From the NCBI RefSeq assembly GCF_000301075.1, contig NZ_JH932293.1, positions 256,417 to 320,416 of the forward strand: a stretch of DNA of 64,000 bases, in the 5' to 3' direction. The stretch comes from Bergeyella zoohelcum ATCC 43767. GTDB taxonomy: Bacteria > Bacteroidota > Bacteroidia > Flavobacteriales > Weeksellaceae. Shown one piece after another: positions 1-8,070 of the stretch (position 1 is the first letter of the stretch; every line of letters begins with the position of its first letter). The notes under the pieces were generated by a model that was not told the origin of the DNA, ran no database searches, and saw only the letters and a list, made by a program, of their open reading frames with translations. A program made the translations under genes and the position numbers.

Positions 1-277
1 TTTTATGCTCATCCACTTGATTCACATTCTTTTGAACCTCCTTTGTTTCTAATTTTGAATTATTTGTATAGTAGCTATTTCCTCCTGAGTAGTACAACAC
101 ATACTTTTTATTTTTCTTAGCATCTTCTAACAGTTGCTTTCTCAATTCTTCAGGAATGCTTTTAGGTATAGTCTTTTCCACATCTACCAACTCCTCATAT
201 TCTACTTTCAACACACTTTGAGCATTTAATAGCAATCCGCTTATAAATAACAGAAATAAACTCGCAATTTTTCTCAT
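1..277 (-). CDS. Secreted protein, N-terminal part (probable GLPGLI family), cut by the window edge
   Basis: An open frame starts with ATG at 277 and runs leftward off the window with no stop (92 codons seen). Residues 1-20 form a signal peptide (MRKIASLFLLFISGLLLNAQ). After it comes a VEYEE stretch, and around residue 60 a KKYVLYYSGGNSYY segment. Both resemble the opening of GLPGLI-family proteins, two complete members of which lie nearby. The diagnostic GLPG motif would lie outside the window, so the family call is inferred from the N-terminus only. It sits behind another small secreted-protein gene on the same strand and is separated from it by a hairpin terminator. Confidence 0.6.
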   Translation of the reverse strand, partial: MRKIASLFLLFISGLLLNAQSVLKVEYEELVDVEKTIPKSIPEELRKQLLEDAKKNKKYVLYYSGGNSYYTNNSKLETKEVQKNVNQVDEHK

Positions 278-301
278 AATAGCTATAATCATTTTTAAAA
301 T

Positions 302-333
302 ACACTCTATTTAAAAATGCTTAAACAGAGTGT
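302..333 (-). terminator. Hairpin terminator after the small secreted-protein gene
   Basis: A 13-bp stem (ACACTCT, one G-U pair on the minus strand, TTTAA) closes a six-base loop and is followed on the minus strand by ATTTT. It lies between the two minus-strand secreted-protein genes and probably ends the upstream one. Confidence 0.6.
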
Positions 334-419
334 AATATTTAGTTTAACAATCCCATTCCGCATAAATAGTATAATACTGAACAATCACCACATGTACAGC
401 CACACCATCTCTAACACCA

Positions 420-641
420 CTAACAGAAATAGTTCTTGTCCCTTCTTAAATAATAAAAGCATCGAGCTTCTAAAAACTTTTCCATTTCCTCTTTCGTATC
501 AAAACGAAAGGTCTCCACCTTAACAGGTGTTTTAGACACAAATTCTGCATCTAATTTTCTCTCTTGGTTCACTGGTAAGCCTTTGGCAAACCCTAAACCC
601 ACTCCTGTAAGCATCATAATGCTTAGTAAAAATTTTCTCAT
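420..641 (-). CDS. Small secreted protein, function unknown
   Basis: 73 codons. Residues 1-19 form a clear signal peptide (MRKFLLSIMMLTGVGLGFA), so the mature product is about 54 residues, charged, exported to the periplasm or outside. It ends in DKNYFC with a cysteine as the last residue and a second cysteine about 13 residues before it (EARCFYYLRR), so a disulfide between the two is possible. No family is recognised. The signal peptide, a following terminator at 302-333 and a neighbour of the same type support it as a real gene rather than a chance frame. Confidence 0.6.
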   Translation of the reverse strand: MRKFLLSIMMLTGVGLGFAKGLPVNQERKLDAEFVSKTPVKVETFRFDTKEEMEKFLEARCFYYLRRDKNYFC

Positions 642-715
642 AATAAATAAAATTTTAATTGTACGGCCAAATTAAATATTTTTTATGAATCTCACATGTT
701 TTTTTATTTTATTTC

Positions 716-797
716 GAACTCATCTTAATTTTTATTATGCTTAAAGTCCTTGAACTTTATACAATTTCAAAGCACTTTGACAAAGCATCCAAAACCA
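716..797 (-). repeat. Dispersed REP-like palindromic element, copy A
   Basis: Read on the minus strand it contains GCTTTGTCAAAGTGC, an imperfect palindrome around CTTTG-N-CAAAG, and ends in AAGATGAGTTC. It aligns over about 80 bases at roughly 70 percent identity by eye with 27415-27495, including the ATAATAAAAA run and the GA(T/C)GAGTTC end. Confidence 0.55.
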
Positions 798-968
798 TGA
801 AATTCATACACTCAACATTCTTTATCAACTCATTTATAGATTTTTAACAAAAAAACATTATTGTAACATTATACCCAATCTTTTTAATGGATATTTATCA
901 CCAAATAAGTCAACATAACTTCAAAGTAAAACAGTAGAAAATTTTACTCTTATTCTCACAAGAATGAT

Positions 969-976
969 TATCTTGC
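969..976 (+). promoter_or_regulatory. Probable -7 box of the M1 peptidase gene
   Basis: TATCTTGC, followed by AC. The same TATCTTGCAC string precedes the pantothenate kinase gene at 4473. It is one base short of the Bacteroidota -7 consensus TAnnTTTG and has no clear TTG partner upstream. Its position argues against the upstream ATG at 964 and for ATG 1009 as the start. Confidence 0.4.
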
Positions 977-1008
977 ACTTCCTTATTATCATATATTATA
1001 TATCCACT

Positions 1009-2853
1009 ATGAAAAATATTTTGAAAGCCCTTTTTTGTATCGGAGCCATGAGTGCTACACACGCTCAGAATACCACTTATTATCAGCAATTTGCAGACTA
1101 TAAAATGGAAATAGATGTAGATGCTAAAAACTATTCGTATAAGGGAAAACAACAGATAAAGTATAAAAACAATTCACCAGATACGCTTTCTGTAGCTTAT
1201 TTTCATCTGTATTGGAATGCCTTTAAACCGAATTCCATGATGGATCAGAATGTACAAAATAATGGCAAAGAGGGAGATAAAAGATTACAAAAAAATGGTG
1301 TTTCCCGCTTAGCTTCCATTCCTAAAAAAGAAGAAGGTGCCCAAAATATTAGATTCATTAAACAAGATGGTAAAAATCTCACATTCGAAGTACAAGAAAC
1401 CATCCTTAAAGTAAATTTAGCAAAACCCATTCTCCCTAATTCCTCTACCACTTTTGAAATGGAATGGGATGCGGTGATTCCTATGCAAATTCGCCGTGCT
1501 GGAAGAAATAACGCCGAAGGGGTAGAAATGACCATGACCCAATGGTATCCTAAAATTGCAGAATACGACTATGATGGATGGGCTACATTTGACTACCTGG
1601 GTAGAGAGTTCCACGCTCCTTTTGCTAATTTCGATGTGAAGATCAATATCGATAAAAACTATATCATCGGTGCAGGAGGCACCCTGGTAAACCGGAAACA
1701 CATGCCAGGATACAATACAACATCAACGGCAAAACCAGATGCGAAAGGAAAAATATCATGGCATTGGAAAGCAGAAAACATGCTAGATTTCGCTTGGGCG
1801 GCAGACCCTGATTTTACCGTAGAAACTACACAAGTGCCCGATGGACCAGAACTTTTCTTCGTATATCAAAAAACTGATAAAACCCAATATTGGGAACCTG
1901 CAAAAAAATATACCGTAGGATTTTTTGAGCTCATGAATCGCCAATTTGGGAAATATGTGTATCCGAGCTATGCCTTTGTACAAGGTGGCGATGGCGGAAT
2001 GGAATACGGCATGTGTACCATGATTTTGGGAGAAGCCAAATCTCTAGAAAGACTAGTAGGACTGATGTTTCACGAAGCTGCTCATAGCTGGTACCAACAG
2101 ATGCTCGCTACCAATGAGAGTATGAAACCTTGGCTAGATGAAGGGTTTACCAGCTATGCCGAAAGCCTAGCAATGTATGAACTTTTTGACGAAAAAAAGA
2201 CAGCACCTCACCCTTTCACTTCTACGATAGAAAATTATGTGAAATTTACCAAAACAGGAAGAGAAGTACCTGCAGTTTACCTTGCCGATCACCACAAAGA
2301 TGGCACCGCCTATACCTTTGCAAGCTATGTAAAAGGAGAACTCTTCCTCGTGCAGTTAGGCTATATTTTAGGTGAAGACCAACTGAGTAAACTCATGAAA
2401 ACCTACTACAATACTTGGAAATTAAAACATCCTAATAATAGAGATTTTATGCACCTTGCCCAAAAAATTTCAGGGATGGACTTGAAATGGTTTGAGCATT
2501 ATTGGATTAATACCACCAAGACCATTGATTATGCTGTAGGCTATATGGATGAAAAAGGTAAAAAATCCCAACTAACACTCTACAATCAAGGAGAAGTACC
2601 TATGCCGATAGACCTTACCGTTACGCTAAAGAATGGACAAAAGAAACATTACCATATCCCTACCAATCTTACTCGAGTTTGGAAATCCAAAGACCGCTTT
2701 GGAGCTTTTGAAACGGTAAGTTATTGGCCATTTACACAAAAAGAGTATCGCCTCGAATTGCCTTTTGCTAAATCAGAAATCGCCTCTGTGGAAATTGATA
2801 AATCCAAAAGATTGGCCGATGTGAATAGAGATAACAATGTACTGAATAACTAA
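1009..2853 (+). CDS. M1 family metallopeptidase (aminopeptidase N type), secreted
   Basis: 614 residues from ATG 1009. The in-frame ATG at 964 is rejected because it would hide the signal peptide MKNILKALFCIGAMSATHAQ and lies upstream of the likely transcription start. The zinc site is intact: HEAAH at 355-359 with the third ligand Glu at 378 (WLDEGF), exactly the HExxH-18-E spacing of the family. The exopeptidase motif appears as GGMEYG at 329-334. M1 enzymes release N-terminal residues from peptides. With a signal peptide this one would act in the periplasm or at the surface and could feed on peptides released by the dipeptidyl peptidase at 22.7 kb. The substrate preference cannot be read from the sequence. 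Confidence 0.92.
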   Translation: MKNILKALFCIGAMSATHAQNTTYYQQFADYKMEIDVDAKNYSYKGKQQIKYKNNSPDTLSVAYFHLYWNAFKPNSMMDQNVQNNGKEGDKRLQKNGVSRLASIPKKEEGAQNIRFIKQDGKNLTFEVQETILKVNLAKPILPNSSTTFEMEWDAVIPMQIRRAGRNNAEGVEMTMTQWYPKIAEYDYDGWATFDYLGREFHAPFANFDVKINIDKNYIIGAGGTLVNRKHMPGYNTTSTAKPDAKGKISWHWKAENMLDFAWAADPDFTVETTQVPDGPELFFVYQKTDKTQYWEPAKKYTVGFFELMNRQFGKYVYPSYAFVQGGDGGMEYGMCTMILGEAKSLERLVGLMFHEAAHSWYQQMLATNESMKPWLDEGFTSYAESLAMYELFDEKKTAPHPFTSTIENYVKFTKTGREVPAVYLADHHKDGTAYTFASYVKGELFLVQLGYILGEDQLSKLMKTYYNTWKLKHPNNRDFMHLAQKISGMDLKWFEHYWINTTKTIDYAVGYMDEKGKKSQLTLYNQGEVPMPIDLTVTLKNGQKKHYHIPTNLTRVWKSKDRFGAFETVSYWPFTQKEYRLELPFAKSEIASVEIDKSKRLADVNRDNNVLNN

Positions 2854-2896
2854 TAGCTAATGGCATATAGACAATAGTTTTTAATTAATTACAAAA

Positions 2897-3679
2897 ATGA
2901 AAAACTTAGTTATACTTATTTCATGCCTTATTAGTTCTTTTTTGCTTTCACAAGAAGCCATACGAATACAATATGTACTAAACTATCAACCCGACTCAAC
3001 GGATATAAAAAGTAAATCCCAAGAATTGATGTATTTGGATATTTTGCCGACTGAAAAAAAATCTTTTTTTCAAGCTCAAAATTTATATGCAAAAGATTCC
3101 ATTTTAGCTACCAATCCCAATGCACTTTTTGGACTTAGTAAACCAGCGTTCTCATATAGAGTTTATAAAAATCATCTGACCAATGAGCAAATGTTGTATG
3201 AAGCCAAAGGAGTCTATCGGTTTAAGATAAATGATTCTCCTACGCTTGAATGGAAAATAGACAAGGAAGCTAAAAAAGAAATTCTTGGATATTCTTGTCA
3301 ATTGGCAACAATGGACTTCAGAGGGCGTACTTATAGTGCTTGGTACACTACTGAACTTCCTTTTATAGATGGTCCCTATAAATTTTCTGGCTTACCTGGT
3401 GTAATTTTGGAAATGTATGATACCAAAAAGCAATATCATTTTTCAGCTTTTGCCATTGGTAAATTGAAGAAGTACAACGCTTATATTGATGATACAAAAT
3501 ACAAGGAATTATCAAGACAAGATTACATTAAGTTTCTTAACAATGCTAAGGAAAATCCATCTATTTTATTGAAAAATTCAGGAATTATGCTACCAGAAGA
3601 AGCCTATCAAAAATACAATAAAAGGGAATTAGAAAAAAATCGTAGAAAAAATAATCCTATAGAGTTGAAATATGATTAA
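2897..3679 (+). CDS. GLPGLI family protein, secreted
   Basis: 260 residues with an N-terminal signal peptide (MKNLVILISCLISSFLLSQ). The family signature reads YKFSGLPGVILEMYD, preceded by RGRTYSAWYTTELPF and a DGPY segment, all typical of this Bacteroidota-specific family. The biochemical role is not established. Members are often encoded near TonB-type outer-membrane beta-barrels. The coding sequence is visibly richer in A+T than the peptidase gene before it, as is the next gene. It follows the M1 gene by 43 bases in the same direction. Confidence 0.88.
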   Translation: MKNLVILISCLISSFLLSQEAIRIQYVLNYQPDSTDIKSKSQELMYLDILPTEKKSFFQAQNLYAKDSILATNPNALFGLSKPAFSYRVYKNHLTNEQMLYEAKGVYRFKINDSPTLEWKIDKEAKKEILGYSCQLATMDFRGRTYSAWYTTELPFIDGPYKFSGLPGVILEMYDTKKQYHFSAFAIGKLKKYNAYIDDTKYKELSRQDYIKFLNNAKENPSILLKNSGIMLPEEAYQKYNKRELEKNRRKNNPIELKYD

Positions 3680-3698
3680 TTGATTTAATTTTTCAAAA

Positions 3699-4463
3699 AT
3701 GAAAAACATTGGTATTATTGGCTGCGGTTGGCTAGGAGAAAGAATTGCCAAATGTTTGCAAAAGACCTACAAAATTTTTGCAACAACCACTTCTAAACAA
3801 AAACAGTTAGAAGCAATGGGCTATTATGTTACACCCATTGCTTTTTCTGATGATGAAACTCAGGATATAGAAATTTGGGAGGATTTAGAATTATTAGATG
3901 TAATTATTATTGCTGTTCCTTTTTCTAAAAAAGCCTCAAAACAGAATCTTCAAAATCGTGTTTCTAATATTTGTGCATTTATTCGTGGCTATGAAAAACA
4001 ACTATTTCTAATGAGTTCTATCGACATTTATCCACAAAAGGAAATAGAAATTACAGAAAAAAGTTTTGATGACGAAGATTTACAAACTAATTTACTATTC
4101 GTAGAAAAATGGGTCAGAAGCTATTTCCCACAGGTCCATTTGCTACGACTTGGAGGACTCATGGGGGACGACCGTTTTTTAAGCAAATACCATGTATCTC
4201 ATCCTTATCAAAGGGTAAATCATATTCATTATTCTGATGTTTCAGAAATTATTAAAATAATGATTAATAAAAACTTACATTCAAAAACCTATAATATCGT
4301 TGCTCCTCACCATCCTACTAAAAGAGTAATATTAAACAGACAAAAAAATGAACATTTCGAAATTTCAGAAGCGAGCGGAAGAATAATTTCATCAGAACTG
4401 ATGACTAAAGAACTTAGCTATCGTTTTATTATGCCGAATCCATTGGATTTTGATTTTCAATAG
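3699..4463 (+). CDS. Rossmann-fold NAD(P)-binding protein, YeeZ-like epimerase/dehydratase type
   Basis: 254 residues. It opens with a dinucleotide-binding loop, IGIIGCGWLGERIA (GxGxxG), as in YeeZ-type short-chain/extended SDR relatives. Later landmarks are LLRLGGLMGDDR and RVNHIHYSDV, the latter resembling the C-terminal substrate region of nucleotide-sugar epimerase-like proteins. No canonical YxxxK catalytic pair is obvious, so activity is uncertain. It follows the GLPGLI gene by 19 bases and shares its A+T-rich composition, suggesting co-transcription. The following coaX gene has its own promoter inside the last codons. Confidence 0.75.
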   Translation: MKNIGIIGCGWLGERIAKCLQKTYKIFATTTSKQKQLEAMGYYVTPIAFSDDETQDIEIWEDLELLDVIIIAVPFSKKASKQNLQNRVSNICAFIRGYEKQLFLMSSIDIYPQKEIEITEKSFDDEDLQTNLLFVEKWVRSYFPQVHLLRLGGLMGDDRFLSKYHVSHPYQRVNHIHYSDVSEIIKIMINKNLHSKTYNIVAPHHPTKRVILNRQKNEHFEISEASGRIISSELMTKELSYRFIMPNPLDFDFQ

Positions 4464-4480
4464 AATAATTGCTATCTTGC
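4450..4480 (+). promoter_or_regulatory. Probable promoter of the pantothenate kinase gene
   Basis: TTG at 4450-4452, a 20-base spacer, then TATCTTGC at 4473-4480. It partly overlaps the 3' end of the preceding gene and places the transcript start about 15 bases before ATG 4500. Confidence 0.5.
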
Positions 4481-4499
4481 ACCCCGAATTTTCAGGAAA

Positions 4500-5252
4500 A
4501 TGAAAACCATTGTCATCAATATAGGAAACACCAATATTCGTTTTGGATTATTTGAAGGAGAGGCCTGTACGCGTTCTTGGATTATTAATACCAAGCCGTA
4601 CAAAACCAGTGACGAACTCATCTTACAGTTTACCATGCTCTACCAAACCCATGGTATAGATGCTGCTACCATAGAGAAAGTAATTATCGGCTCGGTGGTG
4701 CCTCCGCTTACTCAAAGTGTACAAAGAGCCATGAAAAAAATCCACGGTTTCCTACCCGTTTTGGTGGATAGAGATACACCATCGCCCGTACGAAAAAAAT
4801 CCAAACAAATGGGAACGGATATTTATGCCAATTTAGTAGCGGCACATTTCCTATATCCGCATAAAAAGAAAATTATCCTTGATTTTGGCACTGCCCTTAC
4901 TGCAAGCTGTTTAGATGAAAGTGGAGATACACTAGGAGTAATTATAGCACCTGGCATCATTACTTCGCTCAATTCCCTTGTGGGGCAAACGGCTCAACTT
5001 CCTGAAATAGAACTGACCCAGCCGCCTTCCGTATTAGGAAATGACACCATTTCTTGTATGCAAAGTGGTATGGTCTATGGTTTCCTCGGTATGGTGGAAG
5101 GGTTCATAGATAGAATCAATGCAGAGGTGAATGACGATTGTTTTGTGGTGACTACGGGAGGCGTATCTCATGTCTATAAACCTTTAACCGAAAAAATTCA
5201 CATTGCCGATAAACTCCACACACTAAAAGGATTATTCTTTTTAGGAAAATAA
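4500..5252 (+). CDS. coaX: Type III pantothenate kinase
   Basis: 250 residues, the usual length. It phosphorylates pantothenate, the first step of coenzyme A synthesis, in the cytoplasm. The N-terminal nucleotide-binding motif is INIGNTNIRFG. Next come GTDIYANLVAAH near residue 103, ILDFGTALTA near 125, an IIAPGI segment (substrate pocket) and VVTTGG near the C-terminus, all in the family order. Two departures stand out. The usual Asp of the DxGNT motif is Asn 7 here, and the usual GxDR reads GTDI. The remaining motifs support a working kinase of this family. The gene ends 20 bases before a strong terminator. Confidence 0.88.
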   Translation: MKTIVINIGNTNIRFGLFEGEACTRSWIINTKPYKTSDELILQFTMLYQTHGIDAATIEKVIIGSVVPPLTQSVQRAMKKIHGFLPVLVDRDTPSPVRKKSKQMGTDIYANLVAAHFLYPHKKKIILDFGTALTASCLDESGDTLGVIIAPGIITSLNSLVGQTAQLPEIELTQPPSVLGNDTISCMQSGMVYGFLGMVEGFIDRINAEVNDDCFVVTTGGVSHVYKPLTEKIHIADKLHTLKGLFFLGK

Positions 5253-5272
5253 AGATACTACAAAACAAAAAT

Positions 5273-5306
5273 AAAAAGACCATTCCTCTGGAGGAATGGT
5301 CTTTTT
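5273..5306. terminator. Strong bidirectional terminator between coaX and the DUF3820 gene
   Basis: Perfect 16-base inverted repeat (AAAAAGACCATTCCTC and its complement) followed by ATTTTT, with an A-run at the other end. It suits the convergent gene ends on both sides. Confidence 0.85.
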
Positions 5307-5423
5307 ATTTTTAGAAATGAGGTGAGAGATTTAAAGTTTGAAATTGAACCAAAAGCCTTTTGCTAAAGGCTAATTGTCAAAAGCTAACCAGCAAATGCTC
5401 ACTTTTTTAGAAAATTTGAAAAA

Positions 5424-5472
5424 TGAGTATTTTTAATTTGGAGCACTTTGGCAAAATGCTGAAAACATCCAC
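5424..5472 (+). repeat. REP-like palindromic element, copy E, in a low-complexity intergenic tract
   Basis: Contains AGCACTTTGGCAAAATGCTGAAAAC, an imperfect palindrome around CTTTGGCAAA preceded by TTTTTAATTT. Upstream, at about 5350-5400, is a tract of repeated words (GCTAA, AAAGGC, CAAAAGCTAA) like those seen at 11.9, 14.1 and 59.6 kb. Confidence 0.45.
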
Positions 5473-5486
5473 CTTATGAGTTTCAC

Positions 5487-5702
5487 TTATATATTTCTTA
5501 TTTTTCTTAGTAAGTCTTCCAGTCCATTCAGTTTAATTTCATAAACGGTGGCCAACTGCATCCCTAATTTTCCCTGAGGAAAACCTCCATTTCTCTGAAA
5601 CCACTCCAAATAAGAAATCGGTAAATCAGCTAAAATAGTACCTTTATATTTCCCGAAAGGCATCTTTGCTTCACAAATTTCCTTTAAAATCTCTGGATTC
5701 AT
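5487..5702 (-). CDS. DUF3820 family protein
   Basis: 71 residues. The segment MPFGKYKGTILADLPISYLEWF is the family hallmark (a conserved PFGKYKG followed by an LP-x-x-YL-x-WF). The family is small, cytoplasmic and of unknown biochemical role. Some members in Proteobacteria are annotated as quorum-sensing-regulated virulence factors, which cannot be carried over here. It stands alone, convergent with coaX and 130 bases from the iron-sulfur gene upstream. Confidence 0.8.
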   Translation of the reverse strand: MNPEILKEICEAKMPFGKYKGTILADLPISYLEWFQRNGGFPQGKLGMQLATVYEIKLNGLEDLLRKIRNI

Positions 5703-5832
5703 TTTATTTGACTTAGAAAAAAGAAAAGTATCACACGCTACCTTTAGATTCCAAACTGCTCAGATAAAAGTCTCTGGCTTATATTGAGCGTAGCCAGAGC
5801 ATTAATCATCATTACAATAAATCCAAAAAAAT

Positions 5833-6612
5833 CTAAAGCTCTTCTGCTTCTGCAAGGAGTTCTGCGATGTCTTTTACGGCAACTTCATGTTCCTTGTTAA
5901 AATGTTTTACCCCGTCGGTCATCATTGTATTACAGAATGGACATCCCGTAGCGATGATGCTTGGTTGCTCTCCCAGTGCTTCCTCTGCCCTTTCTATATT
6001 AATATCTTTATTTCCTTTTTCTGGCTCTTTAAACATTTGAGAGCCTCCTGCACCGCAGCAAAGTCCATTTTTTTTGCATCGCTTCATTTCTACCAATTCT
6101 GCATCTAATTTTTGGAGCAATGCTCTTGGAGCTTCATATTCATCATTGGCTCTACCGAGGTAACATGGGTCATGGAAGGTAATTTTCCGTCCTTCAAATT
6201 TTCCTCCTTCTATCTTCAGCCTACCTTCTTCCATGAGCTGTTTCAAAAACTGTGTATGATGCATTACCTCATACTTACCGCCTAAACTAGGATATTCATT
6301 AGCAAGGGTATTAAAGCAATGAGGACAAGCCGTTACTATCTTTTTCACTTCATACGCATTAAGTACCTCAATATTGGTAAGTGCCATCATTTGGAATACG
6401 AATTCATTTCCAGCTCTTTTCGCGGGGTCTCCTGTACAAGATTCTTCTTGTCCTAATACAGCAAACTCTATCCCGATGCTATTTAAGATTTTACAAAAAG
6501 CACGAGTTATTTTTTTTGCTCTATCATCAAAACTTCCAGCACAACCTACCCAAAATAAAACTTCGGGTGATTTTCCTTCTGCGGCGTACTCCGCCATGGT
6601 TTTTATAGTCAT
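5833..6612 (-). CDS. Cysteine-rich (CCG-domain) iron-sulfur protein, HdrB/HdrD/GlpC-like
   Basis: 259 residues with two CCG-type half-sites. The first has GCAGSFDDR, SCTGDPAKRAG and ACPHCFNTL. The second has HDPCYLGR, CCGAGGSQMF and GCPFC. Such domains bind a non-cubane iron-sulfur centre in heterodisulfide reductase-like, glycolate/lactate/glycerol-3-phosphate oxidoreductase and DsrK-type electron-transfer complexes. It lies downstream of the membrane ferredoxin-type gene on the same strand and the two probably form one quinone-linked complex. The electron donor is not identifiable from this window. Confidence 0.85.
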   Translation of the reverse strand: MTIKTMAEYAAEGKSPEVLFWVGCAGSFDDRAKKITRAFCKILNSIGIEFAVLGQEESCTGDPAKRAGNEFVFQMMALTNIEVLNAYEVKKIVTACPHCFNTLANEYPSLGGKYEVMHHTQFLKQLMEEGRLKIEGGKFEGRKITFHDPCYLGRANDEYEAPRALLQKLDAELVEMKRCKKNGLCCGAGGSQMFKEPEKGNKDINIERAEEALGEQPSIIATGCPFCNTMMTDGVKHFNKEHEVAVKDIAELLAEAEEL

Positions 6613-6716
6613 ATGATTTTATTAATAATAAATGATGTTAAATAAAATTGCCATAAGTAGTAGGACTAAAAACGCTCTTCTTTTACACAATTATCAACTC
6701 ACAGGAACATCATTAG

Positions 6717-8054
6717 TTATTCATTTGCCCAGTTTAGTCGGTCTGCTTGGTTGTACTGCCAAGGTGCCGCATTATTTTCTATATTTTGGAACATCAGATT
6801 CCACTCTTGCGGTGCCGAAGATTCTTCCATCACCATATATTGTCTCAAACTGATAATGATGGACAGCGGGTCTATGAGTACTGGGCAAGCCTCTACACAT
6901 GCATTACATGAGGTACACGCCCTAAGTTCCTCTCTCTGAATATGGGTATCTATAAGGCTCTTACCATCTTCTACGAATTTTCCATTTTTATTAATATTCC
7001 TCCCTACTTCTTCTAGTCGGTCACGGGTATCCATCATAATTTTTCTTGGTGAGAGTTTTTTCCCCGTGATATTAGCGGGACAAACGGAAGTACATCTACC
7101 ACATTCGGTACAAGTGTATGCATTAAGAAGCTGCACTCTATTAAGATCAAACACATCCTTTGCACCAAACCTTTCAGGAACTGCATTAGGATCTGCTTCT
7201 GGTGGTGCAGCATAAGGGTCAGCGTTAGGGGCCATCATGAGCTTAATTTCCTTAGTGACTGCATCCAGATTTTCAAACTGCCCTTTCGGCTGAAGTTTTG
7301 CATACCAAGTGTTAGGAAATGCTAGTAAAATGTGTAAGTGTTTAGAGTAATACAGATAGTTAGCAAAAACCAATACCCCTATGATATGAAACCACCATGC
7401 ACCTCTTTCTAAGAAGGTAAGGACTGTGGCATCAAAATTAAACCACCCGAGCATCGGCATAAAGAGTATTTGGGAAATAGGGAAATGACCATGTGCGGCA
7501 TATACGCCTTTCGCTTGTAGTAGTGCATCAGATGCGTTCATGGTAAAGAACGCTACCATGAGTACATATTCTATGATGAGAATCACATTAGCATCATCTT
7601 TAGGCCATCCTAAAAGCTCCTTCATATTCAGCCTTTTAACATGGGCAATATTCCTACGGATAAAGAAGATAACCACCGCCACCATTACAAGAAGTGCCAT
7701 TATTTCTAGGGTAGCCGTAAGTGCATTGTACATCCATTCTGGGAGAATACTTGCTAATACTCTATGGGTACCGAAAATCCCATCAATGATGATTTCAATC
7801 ATCTCAATATTCACAATCATGAAGCCTACATAGACCAAGACATGAAGAAAACCAGCAATGGGTCTTGCCCCCATTTTACTTTGTCCCAATGCTACACTGC
7901 CCATCATTTTCCATCTTTCTGTGCGACGGTCTGAACGATGAATGGCTTTCCCCAGCATAATATTGCGATAAATTTCTTTTAGTCCCTTCGCGAAGAGACC
8001 AAAACCAACTATCAGCAGAATAAAAAATAGGATATTATCTAAATATTGCATCAC
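6717..8054 (-). CDS. Membrane-anchored 4Fe-4S protein (HdrC/DsrM-like fusion)
   Basis: 445 residues. The first roughly 250 contain about six hydrophobic helices with scattered histidines, similar to the gamma-subunit type quinone/haem module. The C-terminal part has two ferredoxin motifs, CTECGRCTSVCP and CTSCNACVEACP, each with CxxCxxCxxxCP spacing. This arrangement suggests transfer of electrons between the quinone pool and the adjacent CCG-domain protein. Pairs like this are widespread in Bacteroidota without an assigned physiological role. The gene follows the MlaD gene by 16 bases, so a shared transcript starting before MlaD is likely. Confidence 0.85.
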   Translation of the reverse strand: MMQYLDNILFFILLIVGFGLFAKGLKEIYRNIMLGKAIHRSDRRTERWKMMGSVALGQSKMGARPIAGFLHVLVYVGFMIVNIEMIEIIIDGIFGTHRVLASILPEWMYNALTATLEIMALLVMVAVVIFFIRRNIAHVKRLNMKELLGWPKDDANVILIIEYVLMVAFFTMNASDALLQAKGVYAAHGHFPISQILFMPMLGWFNFDATVLTFLERGAWWFHIIGVLVFANYLYYSKHLHILLAFPNTWYAKLQPKGQFENLDAVTKEIKLMMAPNADPYAAPPEADPNAVPERFGAKDVFDLNRVQLLNAYTCTECGRCTSVCPANITGKKLSPRKIMMDTRDRLEEVGRNINKNGKFVEDGKSLIDTHIQREELRACTSCNACVEACPVLIDPLSIIISLRQYMVMEESSAPQEWNLMFQNIENNAAPWQYNQADRLNWANE

Positions 8055-8070
8055 TTAAACTTATTAGCTA

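Larger units (their letters stand above)
642..1008. other. Intergenic region, 367 bases, between divergent genes
   Basis: A+T-rich. It holds one copy of a degenerate palindromic repeat (about 716-797, minus orientation) and, at its right end, the probable promoter of the M1 peptidase gene. No further gene is seen. Confidence 0.6.
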
